In this document: positions 36,310 to 43,405 of the stretch, one piece after another
Position numbering within the stretch: the stretch's first letter is position 1
How the letters are laid out: each line of letters opens with the position of its first letter
Translations under genes and position numbers: made by a program
Notes under the pieces: model-generated
The model's database searches: none
The model's input: the letters and a program-made list of their open reading frames with translations, nothing else
What the model was told of the DNA's origin: nothing
DNA from: Anaerobacillus alkalidiazotrophicus
Lineage (GTDB): Bacteria > Bacillota > Bacilli > Bacillales_H > Anaerobacillaceae
Assembly (NCBI RefSeq): GCF_001866055.1
Contig: NZ_MLQS01000017.1
Location: forward strand, 588,008 to 641,971
Reading direction: 5' to 3'
DNA length: 53,964 nt

Positions 36310-37098
36310 ATGTACTTATCGTTAGAAAATCGTACATTTGTCGTAATGGGAGTTGCGAATAAACGTAGTATTGCCTGGGGAATAGCTCAATCGTTATCAA
36401 AAGCAGGAGCTAGACTTATTTTTACATATGCAGGAGAAAGACTTGAAAAAAATGTGAAGGATTTAGTTGCAACATTAGAGCGAGAAGATCATCTAGTTTT
36501 ATCATGTGATATCTCAAGCGATGAAGAAATAGATGCAACATTTAACACAATTAAAGAAGAAGTAGGCGTTATTCATGGTATTGCCCACTGTATCGCATTT
36601 GCTAATAAAGACGAGTTAGGTGGAGAATATTTAGCTACTACACGAGAAGGCTTTTTACTTGCTCAAAATATTAGTGCTTACTCTTTAACAGCTGTAACTA
36701 AGGCTGCTCGTGAGCTTATGACAGAAGGCGGAAGCATCATTACACTTACATATTTAGGTGGAGAGCGCGTAGTTAAGCATTACAATGTAATGGGTGTTGC
36801 TAAAGCGTCATTAGATGCTAGTGTGAAATATTTAGCTAATGATCTTGGCCAAGAAGGGATTCGTGTAAATGCAATTTCTGCTGGTCCAATTCGTACGCTA
36901 GCAGCAAAAGGGATTTCTGACTTCAATAAAGTTGTGGAAGAGTTTGAAGAAAATGCTCCGTTAAGAAGAACGGTGACACAAGAAGAAGTAGGAGACGCTG
37001 CTCTATTCTTAATGAGTGATTTATCTAGAGGAATAACTGGAGAGATCCTTCACGTTGATGGTGGATATAATGTTATTGGCTTAATGAAAAATGAGTAA
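36310..37098 (+). CDS. fabI: Enoyl-ACP reductase FabI (NADH/NADPH)
   Basis: It reduces enoyl-ACP in the last step of each fatty acid elongation cycle and is the triclosan target. The 262-residue short-chain dehydrogenase has the nucleotide loop VMGVANKRSIAWGIAQ and the Tyr-X6-Lys pair in YNVMGVAKAS (about 155-163), with TYLGGERVV before it. AAAGGAGGAC supports the ATG at 36310 rather than the in-frame ATG at 36265. It works with FabH and FabF encoded at 1050-3287 and is probably in the same FapR regulon. Confidence 0.96.
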   Translation: MYLSLENRTFVVMGVANKRSIAWGIAQSLSKAGARLIFTYAGERLEKNVKDLVATLEREDHLVLSCDISSDEEIDATFNTIKEEVGVIHGIAHCIAFANKDELGGEYLATTREGFLLAQNISAYSLTAVTKAARELMTEGGSIITLTYLGGERVVKHYNVMGVAKASLDASVKYLANDLGQEGIRVNAISAGPIRTLAAKGISDFNKVVEEFEENAPLRRTVTQEEVGDAALFLMSDLSRGITGEILHVDGGYNVIGLMKNE

Positions 37099-37112
37099 AA
37101 TTTTGAATTAAT

Positions 37113-37157
37113 AAAAGTCTGTGATTTACGATTGTTCGTAAGTTGCAGACTTTTTTT
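37113..37157 (+). terminator. Terminator of fabI
   Basis: AAAAGTCTG and CAGACTTTT form the stem, followed by a run of Ts. Confidence 0.8.
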
Positions 37158-37369
37158 GTTTATTCAATTTTGTGAATTTCTACTATATAAAATATTGTAA
37201 TGTGTAATATTTGTAAATGAAGTTCATCTAAAAATTAGGGATTTCTCGAAGCTATAAATAAAGGAAATCAATTATTGTTGCGCAAGCTAAACTGTCTAAC
37301 TAAAATTAGGATCAACTTGTGCTCACCATTCTAAGATCATAAAAATATTATAAAAAAAGAGTATGTTAA

Positions 37370-37482
37370 TGAATTTCATAATTGTTTATTTTCGTTACTC
37401 TGATACTAAATGTTGTTGGATGAAGACCGTTTCCAACAACATTTAGACTTATGCAGCTCCATTTAGGTTATTATGAAATTCA
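37370..37482. mobile_element. MITE-like hairpin element
   Basis: Perfect 13-bp terminal inverted repeats (TGAATTTCATAAT and ATTATGAAATTCA) flank 113 bp that contain an inner 15-bp perfect stem (CTAAATGTTGTTGGA, 37406-37446). There is no coding content. A diverged relative of its right half may lie at about 4800-4880. The rest of the 440-bp gap upstream of the amidase shows nothing. Confidence 0.5.
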
Positions 37483-37539
37483 CTCATGTATCAAATTTTA
37501 CCAATATTTAAGAATAATAGGTAAAGGAGAGTCGAGGGG

Positions 37540-38943
37540 ATGGCGAACATTCAAGATATTCGTAATCAAACACCAAAAGGCTCTAACCGTCGTGATATAT
37601 CAAGGATAACGAAGATTGCCAGACACCATACTGCAACTACTGGTGGAGATTTCTGGAGTTTTTGGAATAATCGTTGGAGAGGTCTAGGTTGGTCTACTGG
37701 TGGTTATCATGAAATCATTCTTCAAGATGGAACAGTGCAACTTTGTTATGATCCAACTGTCATTACCAATGGTGTAGGTGGACATAACAGTACAACGTAT
37801 CATATCGCAATGGTAGGTAATGGCTCATTTACTGAACTTCAAGAAAAAGTATGGCAAGAACGAGCAAATATTGCAATAAATCGCTTTAATCTTACTGTGA
37901 ATGACGTATTAGGTCATCGTGAATTTGCAAATCAAAGTACACAATGTCCGGGAATTGATATGAATAAAATTAGAAATGAATTGAGAAACAGTTCAGCAAA
38001 AGGGTCCACTCCATCAACAAGTACTGGTGGACATATACTCCGCCTAGGTAGCAAAGGAGAAGAAGTAAGAAAGCTGCAAAATGACTTACTAAAAGCAGGA
38101 GAAGAGTTACCAAGGTTTGGAGCAGATGGAGACTTTGGATCAGAAACAGAGGCAGCCGTAAGGTCTTTCCAGCAAAAGCATGGATTAAAAGTAGATGGTA
38201 TCGCTGGTCCTAAGACGTTAGGAAAGTTAGCGGAAGTGTTGAGAAGTAGCTCAAATAAAGGCCCCGTATCCTCCCCTAATCCTGGAGGACTAATCCTACG
38301 CCAGGGAGACAAAGGAGAAGAAGTAAGAAAGTTGCAAAATGACTTACTAAAAGCAGGAGAAGAGTTACCAAGGTTTGGAGCAGACGGAGACTTTGGATCA
38401 GAAACAGAGGCGGCAGTCAGGTCGTTCCAACAAAAGCTAGGGTTAACGGTCGATGGAATAGCAGGTCCGAAGACGTTAGGTAAGTTAGCGGAATTGTTGA
38501 GTAACAGCACAGATAAAGGGGCTGTATCCTCCCCAAATATAGGAGGTTTAATCCTTCGTAACGGAGACAAAGGAGAAGAAGTAAGAAAGCTGCAAAATGA
38601 CTTACTAAAAGCCGGAGAAGAGTTACCAAGGTTTGGAGCAGACGGAGATTTTGGAGCAGAAACAGAAGCAGCAGTCAGGTCATTCCAACAAAAGCATGGA
38701 TTAACAGTAGATGGTATCGCTGGCCCTAAAACGCTAGGGAAGTTAGCGGAAGTGTTGAAAAAGAAAAGTTCTGATAATAGTCTGTTTAAAGATGTACCTA
38801 GTAATCATTCAGCCTATGAAGCGATAAAGTTCGTTCATGACAAAGGAATTATGAAAGGGTTTGAAGAAGGTACATTCCGTCCTAATCAACATGTGACAAG
38901 AGGAGAGTTAGCTCAGATTATTCAAAATCTAGTAAATAAATGA
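37540..38943 (+). CDS. N-acetylmuramoyl-L-alanine amidase with three PG-binding repeats and an SLH domain
   Basis: A 467-residue cell-wall hydrolase. The amidase_2 domain is at about 15-145, with zinc ligands in ARHHTATTG and a distal His/Cys pair (GHREFANQSTQCPG). Three peptidoglycan-binding_1 domains of 86 residues each (about 165-410) share GEEVRKLQNDLL and GADGDFGSETEAAVRSFQQK. One S-layer homology motif (about 415-467, FKDVPSNHSAYEAIKFVHDK) closes the protein. No signal peptide is seen, so export may be by holin, lysis or a non-classical route, or it may act in the mother cell. AAAGGAGAG is the ribosome site. Confidence 0.93.
   Translation: MANIQDIRNQTPKGSNRRDISRITKIARHHTATTGGDFWSFWNNRWRGLGWSTGGYHEIILQDGTVQLCYDPTVITNGVGGHNSTTYHIAMVGNGSFTELQEKVWQERANIAINRFNLTVNDVLGHREFANQSTQCPGIDMNKIRNELRNSSAKGSTPSTSTGGHILRLGSKGEEVRKLQNDLLKAGEELPRFGADGDFGSETEAAVRSFQQKHGLKVDGIAGPKTLGKLAEVLRSSSNKGPVSSPNPGGLILRQGDKGEEVRKLQNDLLKAGEELPRFGADGDFGSETEAAVRSFQQKLGLTVDGIAGPKTLGKLAELLSNSTDKGAVSSPNIGGLILRNGDKGEEVRKLQNDLLKAGEELPRFGADGDFGAETEAAVRSFQQKHGLTVDGIAGPKTLGKLAEVLKKKSSDNSLFKDVPSNHSAYEAIKFVHDKGIMKGFEEGTFRPNQHVTRGELAQIIQNLVNK
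38036..38770 (+). repeat. Three tandem 258-bp repeats within the amidase gene
   Basis: AAAGGAGAAGAAGTAAGAAA recurs at 38053, 38311 and 38569, exactly 258 bp apart. The copies are nearly identical at DNA level, including synonymous sites, which points to recent duplication or gene conversion. Confidence 0.9.
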
Positions 38944-38948
38944 GAAGT

Positions 38949-38980
38949 TGCCCACCAACTATTGGTAGGGTATTTTTTTG
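38949..38980 (+). terminator. Terminator of the amidase gene
   Basis: CCCACCA and TGGTAGGG form an imperfect stem followed by TATTTTTTT. Confidence 0.6.
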
Positions 38981-39237
38981 CTGTCTGAAAGTAAATTGTT
39001 TACCTGTCAGGACTTTAATAACCAAATTTATTACCTCTTTAAATCATAAAAGTCTTGAGGTTTAATGTAGGACATTCCAAGTATTTCCATTTTGTGGAAA
39101 GTCAATGGGAGATAAAAATAGTGCCCAAATCTTTTAGTTTTAATAAAAAAATAAGGTCAAGTACAAACAAAATTAGTCTTTTTACATACATATAGTAGTA
39201 GGAGGCCGGCCTCTACACTAGGTTGGAGGTGAGAATC

Positions 39238-39318
39238 ATGCATAAAACTTCAGGATATGCGCTTGTTTTAGTGCTGTTTATCCTACTAGTTATTATTGGA
39301 ACTGCTTACGTTTGGTAA
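39238..39318 (+). CDS. yjcZ: YjcZ-type tiny transmembrane sporulation protein
   Basis: A 26-residue protein reading MHKTSGYALVLVLFILLVII then GTAYVW, a single membrane helix like the Bacillus YjcZ family (GYGGGFALIVVLFILLIIVG type). TTGGAGGTGAG is a strong ribosome site. A terminator follows. A 12-bp palindrome GAGGCCGGCCTC lies 25 bases upstream. Family members are often made in sporulation. Confidence 0.8.
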   Translation: MHKTSGYALVLVLFILLVIIGTAYVW

Positions 39319-39340
39319 TGAAATAGATAAATGTCTTATA

Positions 39341-39375
39341 AGGTTGTTGAGTGAATTTTTCTCAACAACCTTTCT
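39341..39375 (+). terminator. Terminator of the yjcZ-like gene
   Basis: AGGTTGTTGAG and CTCAACAACCT form an 11-bp perfect stem, followed by TTCTTT. Cassette copy 6 starts next. Confidence 0.8.
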
Positions 39376-39378
39376 TTG

Positions 39379-39641
39379 CATAATCAGAATTTATAAATTT
39401 CTAACTTGGAAACTGTCTAGCTCCAGGCGCCATCGGCTCGATCACTTCAGACAAGCAACGGACTTCAATTACTGCTTGAGATCCTTCGTCGATTAGCCTC
39501 ATGCAGTTTTGCTTCGAGGAAGCTTGCTACGAAGCTATGCTAGAAGACGCAGAAGCACATAGATTTCGGTCAAAAACCCGACCGTTACGAGCTGGTCTTC
39601 CAGTGTTTGTCGCCGATACGCGGGCGCCTTGCGCTTTTCTT
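39379..39641 (+). repeat. Modular cassette repeat, copy 6
   Basis: Standard left end, CTCCAGGCGCC, then a long interior with GAGGAAGCTTGCTACGAAGC, ending in module B (GTGTTTGTCGCCGATACGCG) and the right end GCCTTGCGCTTTTCTT. The interior from CAAGCAACGGA to AGACGCAGAAGCAC is shared with copy 7. Confidence 0.8.
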
Positions 39642-39643
39642 GT

Positions 39644-39966
39644 AGTATCAGAATTTATAAATTTCTAACTTGGAAACTGTCTAGCTTCAGCGCCTACGAG
39701 CTCGGTCACTTCAGTCAAGCAACGGATTTCGATTACTGCTTGAGATCCTTCGTAGATTAGCTTCATGCAGCTTTGCTTCGAGGAAGCTTGCTACGAAGCT
39801 ATACTAGAAGACGCAGAAGCACGTAAACGTAAGAAGCCAAAGAGCGGCTTCTGTCAAAGGCCGCCCCAGTGAAGCTACTGCTTGGATTACTTCGAAGCTG
39901 CTTTGCGACGAGCAAACGGAGTGGCACAGGAGCAGCTGCTCGTGACCAAGGCGCTTGCGCTTTTCT
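39644..39966 (+). repeat. Modular cassette repeat, copy 7 (longest)
   Basis: In direct tandem with copy 6. It combines the start of copy 5 (CTACGAGCTCGGTCACTTCAG), the core of copy 6 and the end of copy 4 (GGAGCAGCTGCTCGTGACC) before the standard right end. It is clearly a mosaic of modules. From 39967 to 40216 no feature is seen. Confidence 0.8.
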
Positions 39967-40216
39967 TAAGTACATTTTATAAAGAATAAAAATTTAGCTT
40001 GTACGAAGTTGGTAGTACTGTTTATTAAGAGAAGGATAATACAGCGACTTAATCGAAAAAGGACATGGTTTATGTTTTAGTTTTTATAAAATGATGTTTC
40101 ATTCTTAAATTTCTTTCATATGCTAAAAAAGAGTATTCATTTAAGTAAAGAGATGGACTTGTTAAAAGATTAAAGCCTTACGTAAAAAAAGTTTTCTGAA
40201 AGAGAAGGTGATAAAT

Positions 40217-40573
40217 ATGAGTGTAAGTTGGCTTGAATTATTATTAATAATCTTAGCAAGCTTTCGCCTTACTAGATTAATTGTCTTTGATACGATCACA
40301 CAATTTCTTCGTAGTCCATTTCTTGAAGTTGTTGAAGAAACATTACCAGATGGAACTGTCGCATCATATATTCAACCAAAAGGCACAGGGATTAAAAAGT
40401 TTTTTGGAGAGCTATTAAGTTGCTATTGGTGTACAGGATTTTGGTGCTCGTTAGTCATCGTTTTAGGATATCTTTGGTACCCATTTATCATGTATCCATT
40501 CATTCTTATTTTTGCGGTTGCAGGAGCAGCTTCTTTTCTCGAAACAATTCTTGGAAAGTTAGTAGAAGATTAA
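40217..40573 (+). CDS. yjcA: DUF1360 membrane protein (YjcA-like)
   Basis: A 118-residue protein with three hydrophobic segments (ELLLIILASFRLTRLIVF; WCSLVIVLGYLWYPFIMYPF; the C-terminal ILIFAVAGAASFLE) and the DUF1360 signature ELLSCYWCTGFWCS. B. subtilis YjcA is a sporulation protein of this family near yjcZ. AGAAGGTGAT favours the ATG at 40217. Function unknown. Confidence 0.88.
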   Translation: MSVSWLELLLIILASFRLTRLIVFDTITQFLRSPFLEVVEETLPDGTVASYIQPKGTGIKKFFGELLSCYWCTGFWCSLVIVLGYLWYPFIMYPFILIFAVAGAASFLETILGKLVED

Positions 40574-40596
40574 AAGAAAACTAGGTGGGTGAAAAA

Positions 40597-41346
40597 ATGA
40601 AAGGAGTTATTCTTGCAGGAGGAACAGGTTCTCGTTTAAGTCCGATAACGAAAATTATGAATAAACATCTTCTTCCAGTGGGACCTAACCCGATGATTTT
40701 TTGGTCGATATTTAAATTAAAAGAAGCAGGGATCAAAGACATTTTAATTTTAACTAATCGGGAGCATTTAAGCTCGTTCATTCAGTTATTGGGGTTAGGG
40801 GAAGATCTAGAGGTAAATCTAAATTATAAGGTACAAGAAGGTGCAAAAGGAATAGCTGATGCTGTTTCATATGCAAAACCGTTTGTAAAAGATGAAAAGT
40901 TTCTTGTGATTTTAGGAGATAACATTTTTGAAGATTCCCTTAGTCCCTACATTCAATCATTTAAAAACCAGGAAAGAGGTGCACGCGTTTTATTAAAAGA
41001 AGTTGGTGATACGACTCGGTTTGGTGCAGCTTTATTAAATGAAAAAAATAACGTGATTTCATCCATCGTTGAAAAGCCAAAATCAGTCATTTCTCCTTAT
41101 TGTGTCACTGGTATATACATGTACGATGATAGTGTTTTTGAATTAATTGACTGGATCCAAGTATCAGAACGTGGTGAGCTAGAAATTTCAGATGTTAACA
41201 ATCTGTATGCTAGTGAAGAACAATTGCAATTCGATATTTTGAAAGGCTGGTGGATAGATGCAGGAACGTGGCAATCTTATTATCAGGCCAATTCTTTTAT
41301 TTATGATTGGTTAAATACTGAAAAAGGAAGGGAGTTGCAGTATTGA
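40597..41346 (+). CDS. rmlA: Glucose-1-phosphate thymidylyltransferase (RmlA)
   Basis: It makes dTDP-glucose from dTTP and glucose-1-phosphate, the first step toward dTDP-deoxysugars. The 249-residue protein has GVILAGGTGSRLSPITK (residue 3), NKHLLPVGPNPMIFW, FLVILGDNIFED (about 108) and IVEKPK (about 165), and ends with the GWWIDAGTW motif. It looks intact. Its length matches the short RmlA of the B. anthracis type. AGGTGGGTG precedes the ATG. The next gene, rmlB, is a fragment that overlaps its stop codon. The formyltransferase implies that dTDP-sugars are still made by some route. Confidence 0.93.
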   Translation: MKGVILAGGTGSRLSPITKIMNKHLLPVGPNPMIFWSIFKLKEAGIKDILILTNREHLSSFIQLLGLGEDLEVNLNYKVQEGAKGIADAVSYAKPFVKDEKFLVILGDNIFEDSLSPYIQSFKNQERGARVLLKEVGDTTRFGAALLNEKNNVISSIVEKPKSVISPYCVTGIYMYDDSVFELIDWIQVSERGELEISDVNNLYASEEQLQFDILKGWWIDAGTWQSYYQANSFIYDWLNTEKGRELQY

Positions 41347-41459
41347 GGCAAGAGCTATTAATTACAGGTGGGGCTGGTTTTATTGGATTAAATTTTATCG
41401 AACATCTTTTAAGAAATCTAAAAACAACATCACCAATTCTTTTTTCATTTTTTAAGTGA
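41343..41459 (+). pseudogene. rmlB: N-terminal fragment of dTDP-glucose 4,6-dehydratase (rmlB)
   Basis: It starts at TTG overlapping the rmlA stop and encodes RQELLITGGAGFIGLNFIEH plus a few residues. This is the NAD-binding loop of RmlB-type dehydratases, which is followed by unrelated sequence and a stop after 38 codons. A full gene would be about 320 codons. The overlap shows it was the second gene of an rml operon. From 41460 to 41672 no gene is seen. Confidence 0.75.
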
Positions 41460-41672
41460 AAAACTATTTAACAAAAAAGCTTATTAGATTGGCATTAATG
41501 ATCGATTAATGATTTTCTTTGAATAATTCAGGTTTATAATACATTAGATATAGAGAAGATTAATTTTAGTGATTTTAAAAAGAAGCTCCAAACAGACCAA
41601 GGATAGAAAAGACTTTTTAATGACCAATATTTGGTGCAGATATGGAAAAATATTTTTGAAGAGGTGAGGTGA

Positions 41673-42398
41673 ATGAAAACTCTAATTGTTACGGATAACG
41701 AGTTTTTGTATAAAAATTTTTTGCGGATTATTCGAAAAGTTAACTTGGAGTTTGAAAGTTTTGATTTTAGATATTCGAATAACAACTCTGCCCTTAAAAT
41801 TAAGTATGAACGAAGCGATGATTTTAAACCTGTTAATGTGAAAGAAGAGCTTGAGTGTATAATAAACACTTATGAACTTGTTATATCATTACATTGTAAG
41901 CAGTTATTTCCAAAAAAACTTGTTGAAAATATAAGATGTATCAATATTCATCCGGGGTATAACCCTTATAATAGAGGGTGGTTTCCTCAAGTTTTTAGTA
42001 TATTAAATGATTTACCTGCAGGAGTAACAATTCATGAAATGGATGAGCATTTAGATCATGGTCAAATTATTGTGCAAAAAAAGATTGATATTTCCTCTTG
42101 GGATACTTCTGAATCCGTGTATAAAAGAATCTTAGAAGTGGAGTTAGAACTTATAGAAAAACACTTATCTAATATTTTAGAGAAGAAATATAAAGCATTT
42201 ACTCCTAAATTCGAAGGAAACGTTAATTATAAATCAGATTTTAATGACTTGTGTCATTTGGACTTGAATAAAAGTACAACTTTAAAAGAGGCTATTAATT
42301 TATTACGTGCTTTATCCCATGGTATATATAAGAATGCCTATTTCATCGATGAAGAAGGTAATAAAATTTGGGTGAAAGTAGAGTTAGAAAAGGATTAA
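41673..42398 (+). CDS. Sugar N-formyltransferase (dTDP-4-amino-4,6-dideoxysugar type)
   Basis: A 241-residue protein. The region at about 60-160 is a formyltransferase domain with CINIHPGYNPYNRGWFPQVF and, after it, AGVTIHEMDEHLDHGQIIVQ. These give the Asn-His-Asp triad of N10-formyl-THF-dependent enzymes. Relatives such as QdtF/VioF formylate a 4-amino group on dTDP-linked dideoxysugars for surface glycans. The C-terminal 60 residues may form a small accessory domain. AGAGGTGAGG precedes the ATG. It lies among rml remnants. Confidence 0.85.
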   Translation: MKTLIVTDNEFLYKNFLRIIRKVNLEFESFDFRYSNNNSALKIKYERSDDFKPVNVKEELECIINTYELVISLHCKQLFPKKLVENIRCINIHPGYNPYNRGWFPQVFSILNDLPAGVTIHEMDEHLDHGQIIVQKKIDISSWDTSESVYKRILEVELELIEKHLSNILEKKYKAFTPKFEGNVNYKSDFNDLCHLDLNKSTTLKEAINLLRALSHGIYKNAYFIDEEGNKIWVKVELEKD

Positions 42399-42709
42399 CA
42401 TCTAGTAGGAGGGATACTATGTCAAATAATGGACACATAAAATAGAGATTTTCTTCAAACTAGCGCGATTTGCTTGCTGGCCATTCTATCAAATTAAGGG
42501 ACGTAACCCTTAACTTGATAGAGTGGACAATATCTACGCAACTGGCTTTACTTTTAAGCTTTTAAAATACTTTTTTAATAGGCAATCGGTGACAGATGAC
42601 TATTTGCAGAATGAATTCTTTTGTAGTTATAAAAGCTGACAATGTATTCAAAAATACTTCGTTTTGCTTGCTCACGAGTTTTATAGTTTTCATGGAAAAT
42701 CAGTTCTCT
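42399..42709. other. Degraded stretch between formyltransferase and rmlD remnant
   Basis: A good ribosome site (TAGGAGGG) leads into an ATG at 42419 that reads MSNNGHIK and stops, so a gene has lost its body. A long hairpin follows (42481-42526). No intact gene is present. Confidence 0.5.
42481..42526. repeat. 20-bp inverted repeat hairpin
   Basis: CCATTCTATCAAATTAAGGG and CCCTTAACTTGATAGAGTGG pair at 18 of 20 positions around ACGTAA. No T-run follows on either strand, so it is more likely a mobile-element scar than a terminator. Confidence 0.6.
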
Positions 42710-42952
42710 CTTAATGACGGGATTTATCATGTCAGTAATTTGGGCGCTTGTAGCTGGTTTGAGTTTGCGAGATTTATATTTTTAGAATCTGGGTACGATC
42801 CTTCCCTTGTTAAACCAGTAAGTACAAAAGAATACGGTGCAATCAGTGAAAGACCGAAGTTTTCTATCATGAGTAACGAAGCACTAATAAATGAAGGAAT
42901 TAAACCTTTACGACCTTAGCAAAGCGCAGTACAAGAATTTATAAGAAGGTAA
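42710..42952 (+). pseudogene. rmlD: C-terminal fragment of dTDP-4-dehydrorhamnose reductase (rmlD)
   Basis: NDGIYHVSNLGACSWFEFAR, then ISERPKFSIMSNEALI and EGIKPLRP, match the C-terminal third of RmlD. A TAG at 42917 stands where the family has Trp (LRPW), after which QSAVQEFIRR continues in frame to a TAA. So there is a large 5' deletion plus a nonsense mutation. Confidence 0.8.
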
Positions 42953-42963
42953 GAGTTATCTTC

Positions 42964-43266
42964 ATGATTGAAGGGGTTAAGGGAAGCGTATCACGAAGCA
43001 CTGTGATAATCGTGGTTTTTTGGCGGGAATTATTCGTGATAGTGAAGGAATGTTAGAAACCTTTGCTCAAGCATCAATTCAATGAGTTATCCAGGGGTTA
43101 TTAAAGCCTTTCATTATCAGGCCATCAAGATGATCTTTGGTACTTTCCTGTTGGTAATGCTCAAGTTGTTTTACATGATTTGAGAAAACATTCGCCTCCA
43201 GATGAGAAACGAATTCCATATAATGATCACAGTATTGGTTTTGATTGGAGGAAAAATCATAGATAA
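42964..43266 (+). pseudogene. rmlC: Frameshifted and internally deleted dTDP-4-dehydrorhamnose 3,5-epimerase (rmlC)
   Basis: Pieces of an RmlC-like protein appear in changing frames: MIEGV, then KRITKHCDNRGFLAGIIRDS and EGMLETFAQASIQ, then MSYPGVIKAFHYQ, then GHQDDLWYFPVGNAQVVLHD and LRKHSP. The order is as in the family. The last piece jumps straight to DEKRIPYNDHSIGFDW, so about 70 residues are missing. At least three frameshifts are present. Confidence 0.8.
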
Positions 43267-43405
43267 GAATTAAATCTTAACTAACGACTGTAGTTAACTG
43301 TTTATGAATAAAAAGTATATATAAAATGTATGCATGAATATGAATAGAAAACTTTGTCTGTCAACATTCGAAATGGTTTAAAGTTAACAAGGGGAGAGTA
43401 GGTCA

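Noticed and set aside
37932..38570. 212-codon minus-strand frame in the amidase gene
   Set aside because: Its internal repetition only mirrors the 258-bp coding repeats on the plus strand.
38036..38770. CRISPR array
   Set aside because: The 258-bp units are contiguous protein-coding repeats with no spacers. The collagen repeats at the window end were rejected for the same reason.
41534..41869. Minus-strand frame opposite the formyltransferase start
   Set aside because: It is antisense to a gene with conserved motifs and has no start signal.
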